DNA from: Vitrella brassicaformis | Lineage: Eukaryota; Sar; Vitrellaceae | Length of the DNA stretch: 64,000 nt | Direction: 5' to 3' | NCBI GenBank assembly: GCA_001179505.1 | Contig: CDMY01000405.1 | Location: 91,000 to 154,999, forward strand | In this document: piece by piece, positions 11,005 through 21,305 of the stretch | How positions within the stretch are numbered: the stretch's first letter is position 1 | Layout: every line of letters begins with the position of its first letter | The notes under the pieces: generated by a model | The model's input: the letters and a program-made list of their open reading frames with translations, nothing else | Databases searched by the model: none | Told to the model about the DNA's origin: nothing | Program-made: the position numbers and the translations under genes

Positions 11005-12040
11005 TGCGGTGAAGTAGGTCAGAGGGGAGGGAGAGGAGGGAGGGAGGGAGGGAGGGAGTGATGTCGACATGCACTGACTGAGCAGCAATGGGTAGGCGGG
11101 TCAGCCCCCTTGCTGCAGTGCATGCTATGCTACGCTATGGTGCTTCTCCGTTTCTCCCGTTGGTTGCTTCATTAGCTATTTGTTGGTGCCGTGCCTTGCC
11201 GTGCCGGTGTAGCTGCCAGACGTGATGGTGATATGACGTAACATGCTCATTTGTTGTTGTCTCCCTGACCACTACTGTGGTCGCACTCGCTTCATACACA
11301 CACACATACTATCAGGACACCTGGCTGCCTACTTGCCGGTCGAGCGGTGGCGTGCTGGTCTGTGAGTGAGTGAGAATGATGTGATGGCTGGGTAGCTGTC
11401 GCACGGGCGATGTCCAAATGCTGTCTGTGAGGCAGGCCTACATGGGTGGTTATTGGGTGGTGGTGGTGCGTCTCTGTCCCTCTCTCCCATCTCTCTTCTG
11501 TCACTTGTCCCCACAGGAAAAAGAGGGTCGTGAGAGAGTTTGACTAGTTAGTGCTGCCATGCCCAAGACAAACAGACCCGTGCATGACGATGCCAATCGG
11601 TTCATGACAACTACACTCACACAGTCAATCTGCCATTCCTAGCCAGCCACTTGCCCGCCCCCCTCCCCCGACAAAAAGACTCAACAGTGTGTGTTGCATC
11701 GTATCCTCAGCGAGCCACAGGGCAGCCGCAGTTAACCAGCGCATGCACACGTAGGTACATGTAAGTACCAAAACGCCCTCATGCACGTCACGTGTGCAAT
11801 GCACTGCACGCATGGGACTTAACCACACTGATAAAGCTCTTGTCGCTAACCATACCGATAAAGCTCTTGTCGTTCTCTCGCACAGGAAGGCACTCAGACG
11901 ATGGATGACGATGACACACAAGACGACAAGAGACGACAAGATGCAACACATCCGATGAATGCAAGGCATGAAGTCCATTGCACATCAAGGCCGTGGGGAC
12001 GAAGTTCCGTCAACACCTGTCTGCAGACCATTGCAGACCG
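11005..12040. other. Intergenic region between convergent genes
   Basis: This lies between the 3' ends of MIOX and the RING gene and will contain both 3' UTRs. Contents seen: GGGA repeats at 11025-11060, a 27-bp tandem duplication at 11821-11874, and no convincing coding exon on either strand. Confidence 0.6.
11821..11874. repeat. 27-bp tandem duplication
   Basis: Two adjacent units, 11821-11847 and 11848-11874, share the core GATAAAGCTCTTGTCG and differ at only a few bases. Confidence 0.85.
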
Positions 12041-15000
12041 TCATCCACCCAACGGAGAGGACCCAGTGGGCTCCCGTCTCGAATCCAAGTAGGGCTGTCT
12101 GCAACTGAAGTACAACACACACACACAAACGGACACACACTTGACTTGACTTGACCGTAGGAAGAATTATCTGGTGGGCTCCGACATTAACTGCGTACTT
12201 ACGTGTGTTCTGGGCAGATTTTGTCTTCCGTCGGCATGGGGGCCATCCACTTATCAAAACACTCCCCACACACAACCTGCATTCACCGCACCAACAGACC
12301 AATCCATACCAGCCAACACACACACACACACATCATGTGACACACAATTAAAGGCCGGCCGCTGAACTGAAGGCGTCTGTGCTGTCGATCAACATGCGTC
12401 TCACTTTGTGTCGGCAGGGAAGCAGGATGACGTTTGGCTCATTTAGCAGACACACACAGCACTTGACCTCCTTCGTCTCAATGACACCGCCGATGGATGC
12501 AGCAGCAGCAGCAGTAGCAGCAGTAGCGGCGGCCGACGGGCCGGCAGGCGGCTGAGCATGAGACGATGCACTGGAGGCACCCACGGCAGCGGGCGCATGG
12601 CGGACAGGTGGTGCCGTGGGAGGCTGGAGGGGAGGGGTCAGTGGGACGGGCGGCTCGTGGTGGCGGAATGATGAAGACGATGACGGACGGCTGGGTGCTG
12701 ACGCTGGACCGGGGAACGACCATCTGACCACACACAGCCGCATACACATATACATACAGGCAGGCATGCAAGACAGACAGACAGACAAATGAAAGGGCCG
12801 ATAGGTGCAGTGCATGACAGGTGACCTTTCCTTCTGCCGCCCGGGCCAGCTGGCTTTTCTTACTGGTCTTGGAGAGGCGATGCCACCTGGTCTGTTTGGG
12901 CCGCCTTGCCTCTCCTCTTTCGGCCGACGCGCATGAATGGGCCCGCATCATCACTCGACCCTTGCTGCTGTTGTGGCACAGTGCTGCGATCCATTGGCGG
13001 CACCGACGGCTCATTGGACGACACAGAGGAAGGTGGACATGCGCCTAAGGGGGGGCGCTGGGGAGAGGGGGATGCTGGGCGGGGGAGAGAGTCATGGCCA
13101 TCTTGGACCTTGTCGGCATGGCCAACACTGCCAGCCCAGCCAACAGACAAAGCAACAAACAAAGCACCATCACTGCATGTGTAAGTAGTCGGCTGGATAC
13201 TAGAGAATACACACCTACCTGGGCAGGTTCTTGTCGGCAGCTTTGCTGCGCTTCTTGGCTTTGGATTTCTTGCTGCTCTTGGAGCTGCTGGGCGTCTCTT
13301 TGTTGCCCTCATTGATGTCGAATTCGGCCAACTCCGCTGCCAGCTGTGCATCGGCCCGCTCGTTGGCCGCCCTCTCTATCTCGGCAAAGAAATCCAGCAA
13401 CTGCAACGTATTATTCACACCACGCATGGCATGCCAATATGTCTAGGTGTGCCGTGCCCATGTGGCATGAATAGCTCAGCTCCCTCCCTCACCGACCTTA
13501 CCTTCTTGGAGGCATCGAGTTGAGTCTGCTGGTGCCCCTTTCTCCTGGCCGGCTGCCCGGCAGCCCGCAGCGCCTTGACCGCCTCGTTCTGCAATATCGC
13601 TCGGGTGACGGTATTGGCCCGCAAAGTGCCGCGCTTGTTGGTGCTCACTCTGTCGCCATACCTGCAGGCAGGTGCAGAAAGGAGGACGCGTCACGTCACC
13701 TGTGCTAGGCGCACATGGATGGATGCGTTGCAGGCACACTTACGCGACGAGTGCGCGGAGAGTGGCGATGGTGAAGTCGACAAACTGTGCGCACATGTCA
13801 TCGGACAGGCGCTTGGGACACATGGCGACCATCTCACAGAGAGAGGCGGGGAGGCCTTCACGCACAGCAATCTGACACACAGGCAGAGACACGGACAAAG
13901 AGAGAGACAAGAGGATCACTGCACTGCGTGTTGCCGGCGACAGCTCACTGCGCTCTCTCGCCTAGCTACCTTAGCGCGGGCATCCGTCATGTCGCCAGAC
14001 TCGGTGCCAACCATGTTTAGGAAATGGGTCGTCCAGTAGCGCACGTCATCCTCTGGTGAGTGTGGCAGCCTGGCCCTGTGCTCGCTGATGCCCCGCATCA
14101 GGGAAATGCAACCCGAGCTGTACACCTCATCTCTGTACCCACACCCTGCAAGCCAAGCCAAGCCAAGCCAAGCGCATGCAATGGAACACACAACACGCAA
14201 TCAGTCTGGACAGCCACTGGGGTGTCGTGCACGTGTCGCTGTGTATGTGAGCAAGCCCTTACTTGCGACGAGTGAAGGGATGACGAGTGCCAAGAGCCCG
14301 TCCCCGCCTTTTCTCATGTGCTGGGTGAACGCCTCGAGAGATCCGGGCGAGCGCATCAGACGCTGGACAGGTCCGTTGGGCATATTTGCAAAGTAGGGAT
14401 AACCTGCATTGCATACGCACAGCCAGCACCGACATGCAGCCAGCGATCCGTTCACCGATCGGTGTCATGTGTCGTATGCATGATGTCGATTAATGGCGGT
14501 AGGGAGCATTGCACTCACTCACGAACAAGACCCCGACAAAATCGTAGCAGCAGCGGAAGATGAACTCGAGGCAGAGGGCGGCACTGCTGCGCAGCTCCTG
14601 CCGAGCATCGGGCGACGTCAGGATAGTGGCCAGTGTGTCGATGTGGGGGTAGACTTGGTGGTACAGGACATCGAGGCACTCAAACTTGTCTTTGTCCGAC
14701 CCTGACCGAGTCATGACCACAGAATCACACCACACCACACCACAGGCACATGCAAACGGACTGACACACGAACCCCTCTCCCTCTCTCCCTCCCTCCCTC
14801 CCTCCCTCCCTGTCGGCCTGTCTGTCTGCCTGTCTGTCGTAACTCACCTTTGCTTCGCACCCAGTCTGTGGTGGTAGAGAGGAGCGAAACAATAGAGGTC
14901 GAGGGGGTCCCCAGTAGGCTCCCCAATATGCTGCACAAAAAAGGCATCACACAGACAGACATACACCCTCCCTGATGCATACGAACGGCCGCTTACTGTT

Positions 15001-15772
15001 GTTGCTCGTGGGCCGTTCGATGCCGGGTCATGACCTGGACCAGCAGTTTCCACAGGCCGCCCCAGAGGAACATCGGCATCCCAGTGGGCGGCAAGGGCTG
15101 GCCATATTCCTCGCCTATGCTGTACATGTTGTTGAGCAGCACCATCGTCAATCCGAATGCAACGTTGTCACCCACGTGCCGCTCCGCCCACGACAGAGCC
15201 CTTCTCAGCGCCCCTGGGTGGCGCTGCACGAGGTAGTCGCGGGACTCGGCTCCATCGCCGCGTTGCCTGCCTTCGCCCATGGCCTCCGCGAGCAGCATCA
15301 AGGTGAACGACTCCATGTGCTCCTCCATGCTGTCGGCTTCTGCGAAGACGCGCGACAGGGACGCAATGAGGTCACGGGGCGACCCCGATACCGAGATGAG
15401 TTTGCGGGCGAGGCGGTGGGTGCCGGACTCGTCGCCCAGCCGCCAAATGGTCAGGAGCAGATCCGCCGCCCTCTCCTGCCGCCAGCTGTCGCTGACATCC
15501 GTGAAGACCGACAGCACACGCCGAAGCAGGTTGTCATTGTGGAGCGATTGAAGGGCTTCTGCTTGCAGCTTCCGCTTGCAATTAGCGCAATGCTGTTGGT
15601 GTTGGAGACGATTGGCTCTCTCGAGGTAGTGCTCGGCGAGGATGATCATGTTCAAGTCCGTCTGTTCTCGTGAGAGGGGTGCCGACGAGGAGAGGTCATC
15701 AATCGCCGACCGGACGGAGAAATGGACCTGGAGAGGGGAGCAGCTCTTACCACACTCACTCCTCGTCGTCAT
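12041..15772 (-). CDS. Helical-repeat protein with C-terminal RING finger (putative E3 ubiquitin ligase)
   Basis: Model: complement(join(12041..12098,12203..12276,12405..12723,12864..13127,13219..13400,13502..13661,13744..13871,13970..14130,14263..14403,14519..14701,14848..14930,14997..15772)), 842 residues, all phases consistent. Residues 1-560 are predicted helical, ARM/HEAT-like. Residues of about 600-770 are a Lys/Ser-rich then Pro/Ala-rich linker with the basic patch KSKAKKRSKAADK. The RING finger is residues 781-823: C781, C784, C796, H798, C802, C805, C820 and H823. It is split by an intron after H798-Lys. The last ligand is His (CPEH) rather than the usual Cys. RING domains recruit E2 enzymes to transfer ubiquitin. 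The start codon lies 65 bp from that of the divergent DUF72-UIM-UBX gene. I chose ATG 15772 as the first in-frame ATG; the frame is open further upstream without one. Confidence 0.82.
14150..14172. repeat. (AAGCC)n pentanucleotide repeat
   Basis: About five AAGCC units inside the intron between exons 14130 and 14263 of the RING gene. Confidence 0.8.
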
Positions 15773-15837
15773 TCTCAGAAGCCTTTCCACCAAGGGCTGA
15801 CTCGTTTCGTCAACGTCGTAGCTTGCCGTCCGGCGTC
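15773..15837. promoter_or_regulatory. 65-bp divergent start-to-start spacer
   Basis: This is the whole gap between the ATG of the RING gene (minus) and the ATG of the DUF72-UIM-UBX gene (plus). Core promoters must overlap each other or the opposite 5' coding region, so the pair is probably co-regulated (inference). Confidence 0.5.
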
Positions 15838-18519
15838 ATGCGCGACGGGGAAAAAAGAGCACCATTTGCGAGCTCGAGGGAGGGATCGTTTGACGGGGAG
15901 GGAGGGAAGAGGAAGCCTGATCTGGCCATGACATCCAAGCGGGCATTGTCGCAGCCATCTGGTTCGGCATCATCATTGCAGAAGGCCCGGCGCGTAGAGG
16001 GCGGCAGTTCCGCCGCAGCCGTACTGCACTTCGGCTCATCGCAACTGCGTATCGGGACCAGCGGATACAATGCTGATCACTGGGTCGGCTCGTACTACCA
16101 TGCCGTCCTGGAGAAGGGATCCAAGCAGCAGTTTCAGAAGTACACAGACAGATCCACGCGCACATCACATGCATGTCTGCGTGTCACCCGTGTGTGTGTG
16201 CGCGGTGCGTAGGTATTCTTCCGAGTTCGATTGCGTGGAGATCAACGCCACCTTCTACAATCTCCCAGTCGACAAGACGTGGCGCGGCTGGAAGGTAACC
16301 TCACAGCGCAGCGGCTGCCATGATTCCTTCGTTCGGTGTGAGGGTCCTTCCTTGCCTGATGCACTCACTGCACCTGCATCTCAGGCGCAAGCTCCTCGGG
16401 CGTCCTTCACGTATGTCATCAAGGCCAACCAGTACTTCACGCACACCAAGAAGCTGATTGTGGACGACAACTTCAAGAAGCGGTGGGGGATCTTCTGGGA
16501 CCGCTGTCAGCTGCTGGGAGAGCACCTGGGGCCCATCCTCTTCCAGCTCCCGCCCACATTCAAGTGCAACGCCCAGCGACTAGCTAACCTCTCCACCGTG
16601 CTGCCCAAAGACGGTACGCGAGCAGGCACCTGACACACACAGACAGTGACCGGTCTGTCTCTCTCTCTCTCTGTGTGTGTGTGTGTTGGGTGTGTGGTGT
16701 GCAGGTCGTTTCGTGTTTGAGTTCCGCCACCCGTCGTGGTTTTGCGAGGAGGTGTACCGCGTGCTGCGGGCCCACGACTGGTGCCTGTGTCACATCCACC
16801 TCGTCAACTGCATCAACTCCCTGGACGACAAAAAGAGCAAACAGAAGTGGGCTGGCCATATGCAGGACGGTGAGATGTCATGTCATCTGGCGCATCGCAT
16901 CGACCGATCAGAATGTGCGTGTGGTGTTTATTGCAAAACTGTCCCCCTCCCCCTTCAGGTTGGCACCGGCCGCTTGATGCCGACTCGTGCTGCTCCTGGG
17001 GCGTGTACATCTGGCTCCACGGGACGCTGGGGATGTACCTCGGCTGCTACCCTTCGAGCGACCTGCAGGCGGTGGCGAATCGTATGCGGGCCTTCACGAA
17101 GGGGCCCGAGAACCGACATCGCACGACCTACTACATGCTCAACAACACTGACGGGGGGCTGCACACGGCTGACGGGGGCTGCGTGCAGGAGCCCTCTGCG
17201 GTCGTCGACGCGCGAGCCGTCGACGACCTGTTGGCAGGGCGGCAACCCTCCTTTGGGTTGCACCCCCAACAGACCTTCATGCCCGGTGAGTCAGAACCTC
17301 GCCACAACACGGCCACAGATGCGATGCGTGCCTTGCCTTGACCGATCCTGATGCCCACTCCCTTGTGTGTGTGTGTGTGTGTGCTGTGTGTTCAGGTGAG
17401 GACCTTGAGCTCGCTGAGGCGATTCGCCTGTCGCTGCAGGCAACACACCAACAGGTACACAGGACGGTCTGTCTGTCTGTCTGTGTGTCCGTTGCTCACG
17501 TCAATTCTGCGTGTGTGTCAGGCGCCTGACATAGGTGAGTGCCGCCCTGCCTTGTCTGTCTGATAACTCACTCAGTGTTGCCGACGTGTGTGTGTACGCG
17601 GATGTGTGTACGCAGCTGAGGAGAAGGAGGACCCTGATCTCGCGAAGGCGCTGCGTTTGTCGCTGCAGGAGACACATGAGCAGGTAAGGTACCCAGCGCG
17701 CGTGTCACACGTACACACATACACATGTCTGTGTGTCTGTCTGTCGTGCGTGTGTATGCCAATGATTGCACTGCATGCGTTGGATGGGATGGCATCCCAT
17801 GCAGGCTCTTCCCCCTCCCCCCGACGAGCCCGCGTCTGGCGACCCCACCTGTAGTCTGCAGGTAGGAGGGAGGGAGGCCCAGCCAGCACTTGCCACACCA
17901 CAATATATGTATGGTATCTTCACTCTATGTATGCTGTCAGGTCCGTCTGCCTTGGGGCGCCCGCATCACTCGCAAGTTCGCGCCGTCACACACCATCAAG
18001 GTACGCTCGTAATTGTCGACGGGATGTTGCACACCACACAGACAGACAAATTCATTCCCTCCCTTTCGATCCATCGATGTGCGTGTGCGGGTGTGTCTTG
18101 TCGTGTGTTCGGTGACTGGCTGACAGGACGTGTTCCATTGGGTGGAGTGGGAGCAGCTGGGCGGCATCGATCCCAAACTCAGCCAGAGGGACAGATGGTC
18201 ACTTGTTGCGTTTCCCAGGTCAGCCCACACAGAGGGCGCTGAATAGAGACAGAGAGGGAGAGAGAGTGGACAGACTCATTCTTTCTGCAGGAAGAGATAT
18301 GCAAGCGAGAAGGGTCGCCGGATTTTCGCGTACGAAGGCGCCGAGGTGAGCGGCGGCTGACAGCAGCACATCAGCCAGCCAACGTTTGTGTGCCTGATAG
18401 ATGTGGAGTGTGGTGTGGTGTGGTGTGTGTGCGCGCAGGACCTCGTGTCTGACGTGTCGGATTCCACGCTGCAGTCGCTGGGTTTCCAGACGCAGGAGAC
18501 TCTCAACCTGCAACCATGA
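15838..18519 (+). CDS. DUF72 - UIM - UIM - UBX fusion protein (putative p97/Cdc48 adaptor)
   Basis: Model: join(15838..16139,16213..16294,16385..16613,16705..16869,16959..17285,17396..17454,17522..17534,17616..17683,17805..17861,17941..18000,18127..18218,18291..18345,18439..18519), 529 residues. Residues of about 68-325 are DUF72 (YecE/TM1631-like TIM barrel): IGTSGYNADHW, VEINATFYNLP, YVIKANQYFTHTKKL, LFQLPPTF and VFEFRHPSWF all match the family. Residues 370-386 (EDLELAEAIRLSLQ) and 396-412 (EDPDLAKALRLSLQE) are ubiquitin-interacting motifs. Residues of about 435-529 are a UBX domain (RLPWGARITRKF, HTIKDVFHWV) with the p97-binding FPR at 483-485. DUF72 function is unknown. UIM binds ubiquitin and UBX binds p97, so I infer a ubiquitin-p97 adaptor carrying a possible catalytic or ligand-binding barrel. 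Introns separate each motif, consistent with exon shuffling and arguing against bacterial contamination. Confidence 0.92.
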
Positions 18520-18911
18520 TTGATCAAGCTGCCTTCCTGCCTGCCTGGCTACGTGTGTGCGGACTACCACTGTGTGTCTGTGTGTGTATATATGTTTCTC
18601 CAACAGACAGACAGACAGACAGACATCGATGTGATGGGCATGCGGAGAGTGCGTGTCATTAACCAGCCTGTGGTGGATGGGGGGAGATGGATGTCCGATC
18701 TTGAGAGAGCATGGAAGCTTCAACTAACGGACGGCACCAGGCACCACACCCCTTCCATCCATCCATCCATGCATTCACGTAAGCACACACACACCCACAG
18801 CCACATGTACCCTCCCCTTTCAGTCGTTGGTGTTGGATGCTACATCAGCCCACGATCCGTCAGTCAGTCAGTCGTTCGCTCACTCACTCATTCCCCCATC
18901 CACTCGGTCAG
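18520..18911. other. Short convergent intergenic region
   Basis: 392 bp between the stop codons of the UBX gene and the HAD-like gene. It contains CAGA and CATC microsatellites and no supported gene. Confidence 0.6.
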
Positions 18912-21211
18912 TCACAGTCTGGTCTCCCTGCCCTTAGCTTTTGCCCCTCTGCCCAGCCCAACCCCATCCTGCAGAGACGCCCTCGCCGCCCCCTGCTTCT
19001 GACGCTCACGCTGACCCTCCCGCAGATAGCCCGTCGACCGCTTGGCCGGCGGACCGGGCCCACGCCCCACGCTGGGGGGGGCCACTGGGGACTGTTGCTG
19101 CTGCTGCTGCTGCTCGTCGTCAGATTCACGCAGAGAGGGGGGTGACGGGAGACATATGTCCATCCCACTGCTGCTGCTGCTGGTGTTGTTGGTGTTGTTG
19201 TGGTGGTCTTCTTGCCCGGGGCCCCCACCTCCACCTCGCCCCCCTCCCCCGGCAGTGTCAGGGCTGATATCATCGCTCTTGCGTTTGTTGGACGACGGGT
19301 GCTCGATCATCGAGGCCAATGGGCGTCTCTGCGGCGTCAGCTGGTGCTCCCTCCGTGCTTTGCGATTGGCCCTGCCCCTGGCCACCCCACTGACGCGAGG
19401 CGGTGCCACAGACTGCCGCGGGTGGCCCCGGCCCCCCATTATCTTGCCCATGAGTCCCCCCGCTCCGGTCTTCCTCTTTTTGCTGTTGATGGACAGGCGG
19501 CGCATGCCCTTGGCTGGTATGCTCTCCTCGTCGCTGGTCTCCTGCGACCGGGGCTGCTGCTGCTGCTGCTGGCGGTGGGGATGGGGGTGTTGGTCGCCAC
19601 TCTGGTCAGGGGGTGGCATGGCAGTGTTGGTGTTGCGCGGAGGGGCTGTGTTGGCCGGGGCGACGGGCGGCGCCACAGGCGGGGAGATCACCTGATGCAT
19701 CCAAAAGAAGAGAGACAGCGGTGTGTTTCGGTGGGTTCTGCTATGTGTGTGCGTCGGTGGCTGCGTACGGGCGTGTACCTGTAGTTGCAGGTCCATGTCG
19801 GGCATCGATATGCCGAACGACTCCAACGTCAAACGATCATGCTCAGACACTAGCGCACGATTAGCAGGGTCATCCTGACACGGACGCACACGCACAACGA
19901 GCCAATGCTCACCAAACCCCATACATACGGAACACGGAGCAGCATCTCTCTCAATGCTTTCAGAGCTTACACGCAGGATGGTCTCCATATTCCATGAAGT
20001 CTTGTCGGTGTCGGGTCTGACCACCTCCGCAAACAAAGACTCCAACGCCTCCAGTTGCTGGCGTGGGCAGGGCAGGGCACGGCAGCCTTCATGGTTGTTG
20101 ACGGATGGGATGGCTGGGGTGGGTGCGCTACCTACCTTGATGAGCATGGCTGTGAGTTGGCTCGACGCGAACTTGACAGTCCGGCCTGACATGTAGTCAA
20201 GAAACCTGCACAAATATCACATCACACCACACCCACATGGCATGTGATGGCATATATGTGAGGCCTGGTCTTTCTCTCCATCTCATCTCACGTGGTGACG
20301 TGGCGGACGGCGTCGATATCAGTGAGGTCATCCCCCACGCCAATGAGTGTCATGAACCGGCCCCTCGGAAACATCCGGATCTCCTCACCCACTACCAACG
20401 CCTGCACACACACACACACACACCATGCACTCATTGCATTCCACCCACATCCATCCTTTCTGTCTGTCTGTCTGTCTGTAGGTCTCTCCTTCTGTCCCTT
20501 GTGTGATATCTATCACCCCCACACACAGCCCCACCTTCCCCCCCACCGCTCTCTCACCTTCCACAGATCGGGGTGCCGCCACTGCCGCTTCCTGACCGAC
20601 GCGTGCACCACGTCGATGCCGCACTCGTCCACAACACGGTGCATCTCGGGGAAGTGCCTCAACACACTCTTATCCCACGCCCTCTCACTCAAGTTAGTCA
20701 CCGCCACCACCTTGCCAGCCCGCCCCGCCCCACACAGGATCCGACACATGGCGCCATCCAGCCGACGGGCAGCCGTGGCGGCCGCGTCGGCATCTGCAAT
20801 GCCCTCCGGGTGGCTGAGGACGCCGTCCCAGTTGAAGAAGATGAAGGTGCCGGACTGCTTGCAGGGGGTGAAGGTCTGTTCGGGCTCTCCTCCCAGGGCG
20901 CGTCCTTGGTCGTAGCGGAATGCCTTGACGTTCTTCCGCCTGCGCTGCTTCGCATGGAAGGACTGCTCCTGCTCGTGATGCTGGGTGTGGCGGGGAGGGG
21001 CGGAGTGGGCCTGGCCGGTGGGGCGGGGCTTGGGCGGCGCCTGCGGTCTGTCGGACGAGCTGCCATCATGATCATTGTGTTGGTGCTCCAGTGCATCAGA
21101 CGGCTTGGAGGGGGAGAGATCTCGACCTTCAGGCCCATCCACGCCACTGTCCGATGGCAGGCATATCGCCTTCTTCGACGGTGAAAAGAAGAACGAAAAC
21201 ATCCCGGCCAT
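18912..21211 (-). CDS. HAD-like protein with a substituted nucleophile and long basic tail
   Basis: Model: complement(join(18912..19691,19779..19874,19971..20057,20136..20205,20292..20401,20558..21211)), 598 residues. Residues of about 120-335 resemble the HAD-type family common in alveolates and oomycetes. Motif I is FIFFNWDGVLS with Asn127 where the family has the nucleophilic Asp (normally DWDDTL). Motif II is VVAVTNLSERAW (about 168-179), motif IV is LIGVGDDLTDIDAV (about 236-249), followed by GRTVKFASSQLTAMLIKQLE. Loss of the Asp predicts no phosphatase activity, so a binding or scaffold role is more likely. Residues 340-598 are low-complexity: poly-Gln, Ser/Asn runs, and basic segments (SINSKKRKTG, RKARREHQ) that may be nuclear signals. 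It is divergent from dymeclin with a 94-bp gap. The last exon could hide a further intron. Confidence 0.75.
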
Positions 21212-21305
21212 CCCTTATCTTTGGCCGATTGCGGCCGGGTCACTGCGAGCTTTTACCAGATCTGAGTCCTTCTTTTCTGACATCTCCCGGCATCAGGGCA
21301 TTAGG
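21212..21305. promoter_or_regulatory. 94-bp divergent spacer, HAD-like / dymeclin
   Basis: Start-to-start gap between oppositely transcribed genes, inferred to hold both core promoters. No recognisable motif. Confidence 0.45.

Noticed and set aside
15838-17285. DUF72 region as bacterial contamination or a recent bacterial transfer
   Set aside because: It has five introns in this part, matching neighbours in size and repeat content, and is spliced to eukaryotic UIM and UBX exons. An ancient transfer remains possible.
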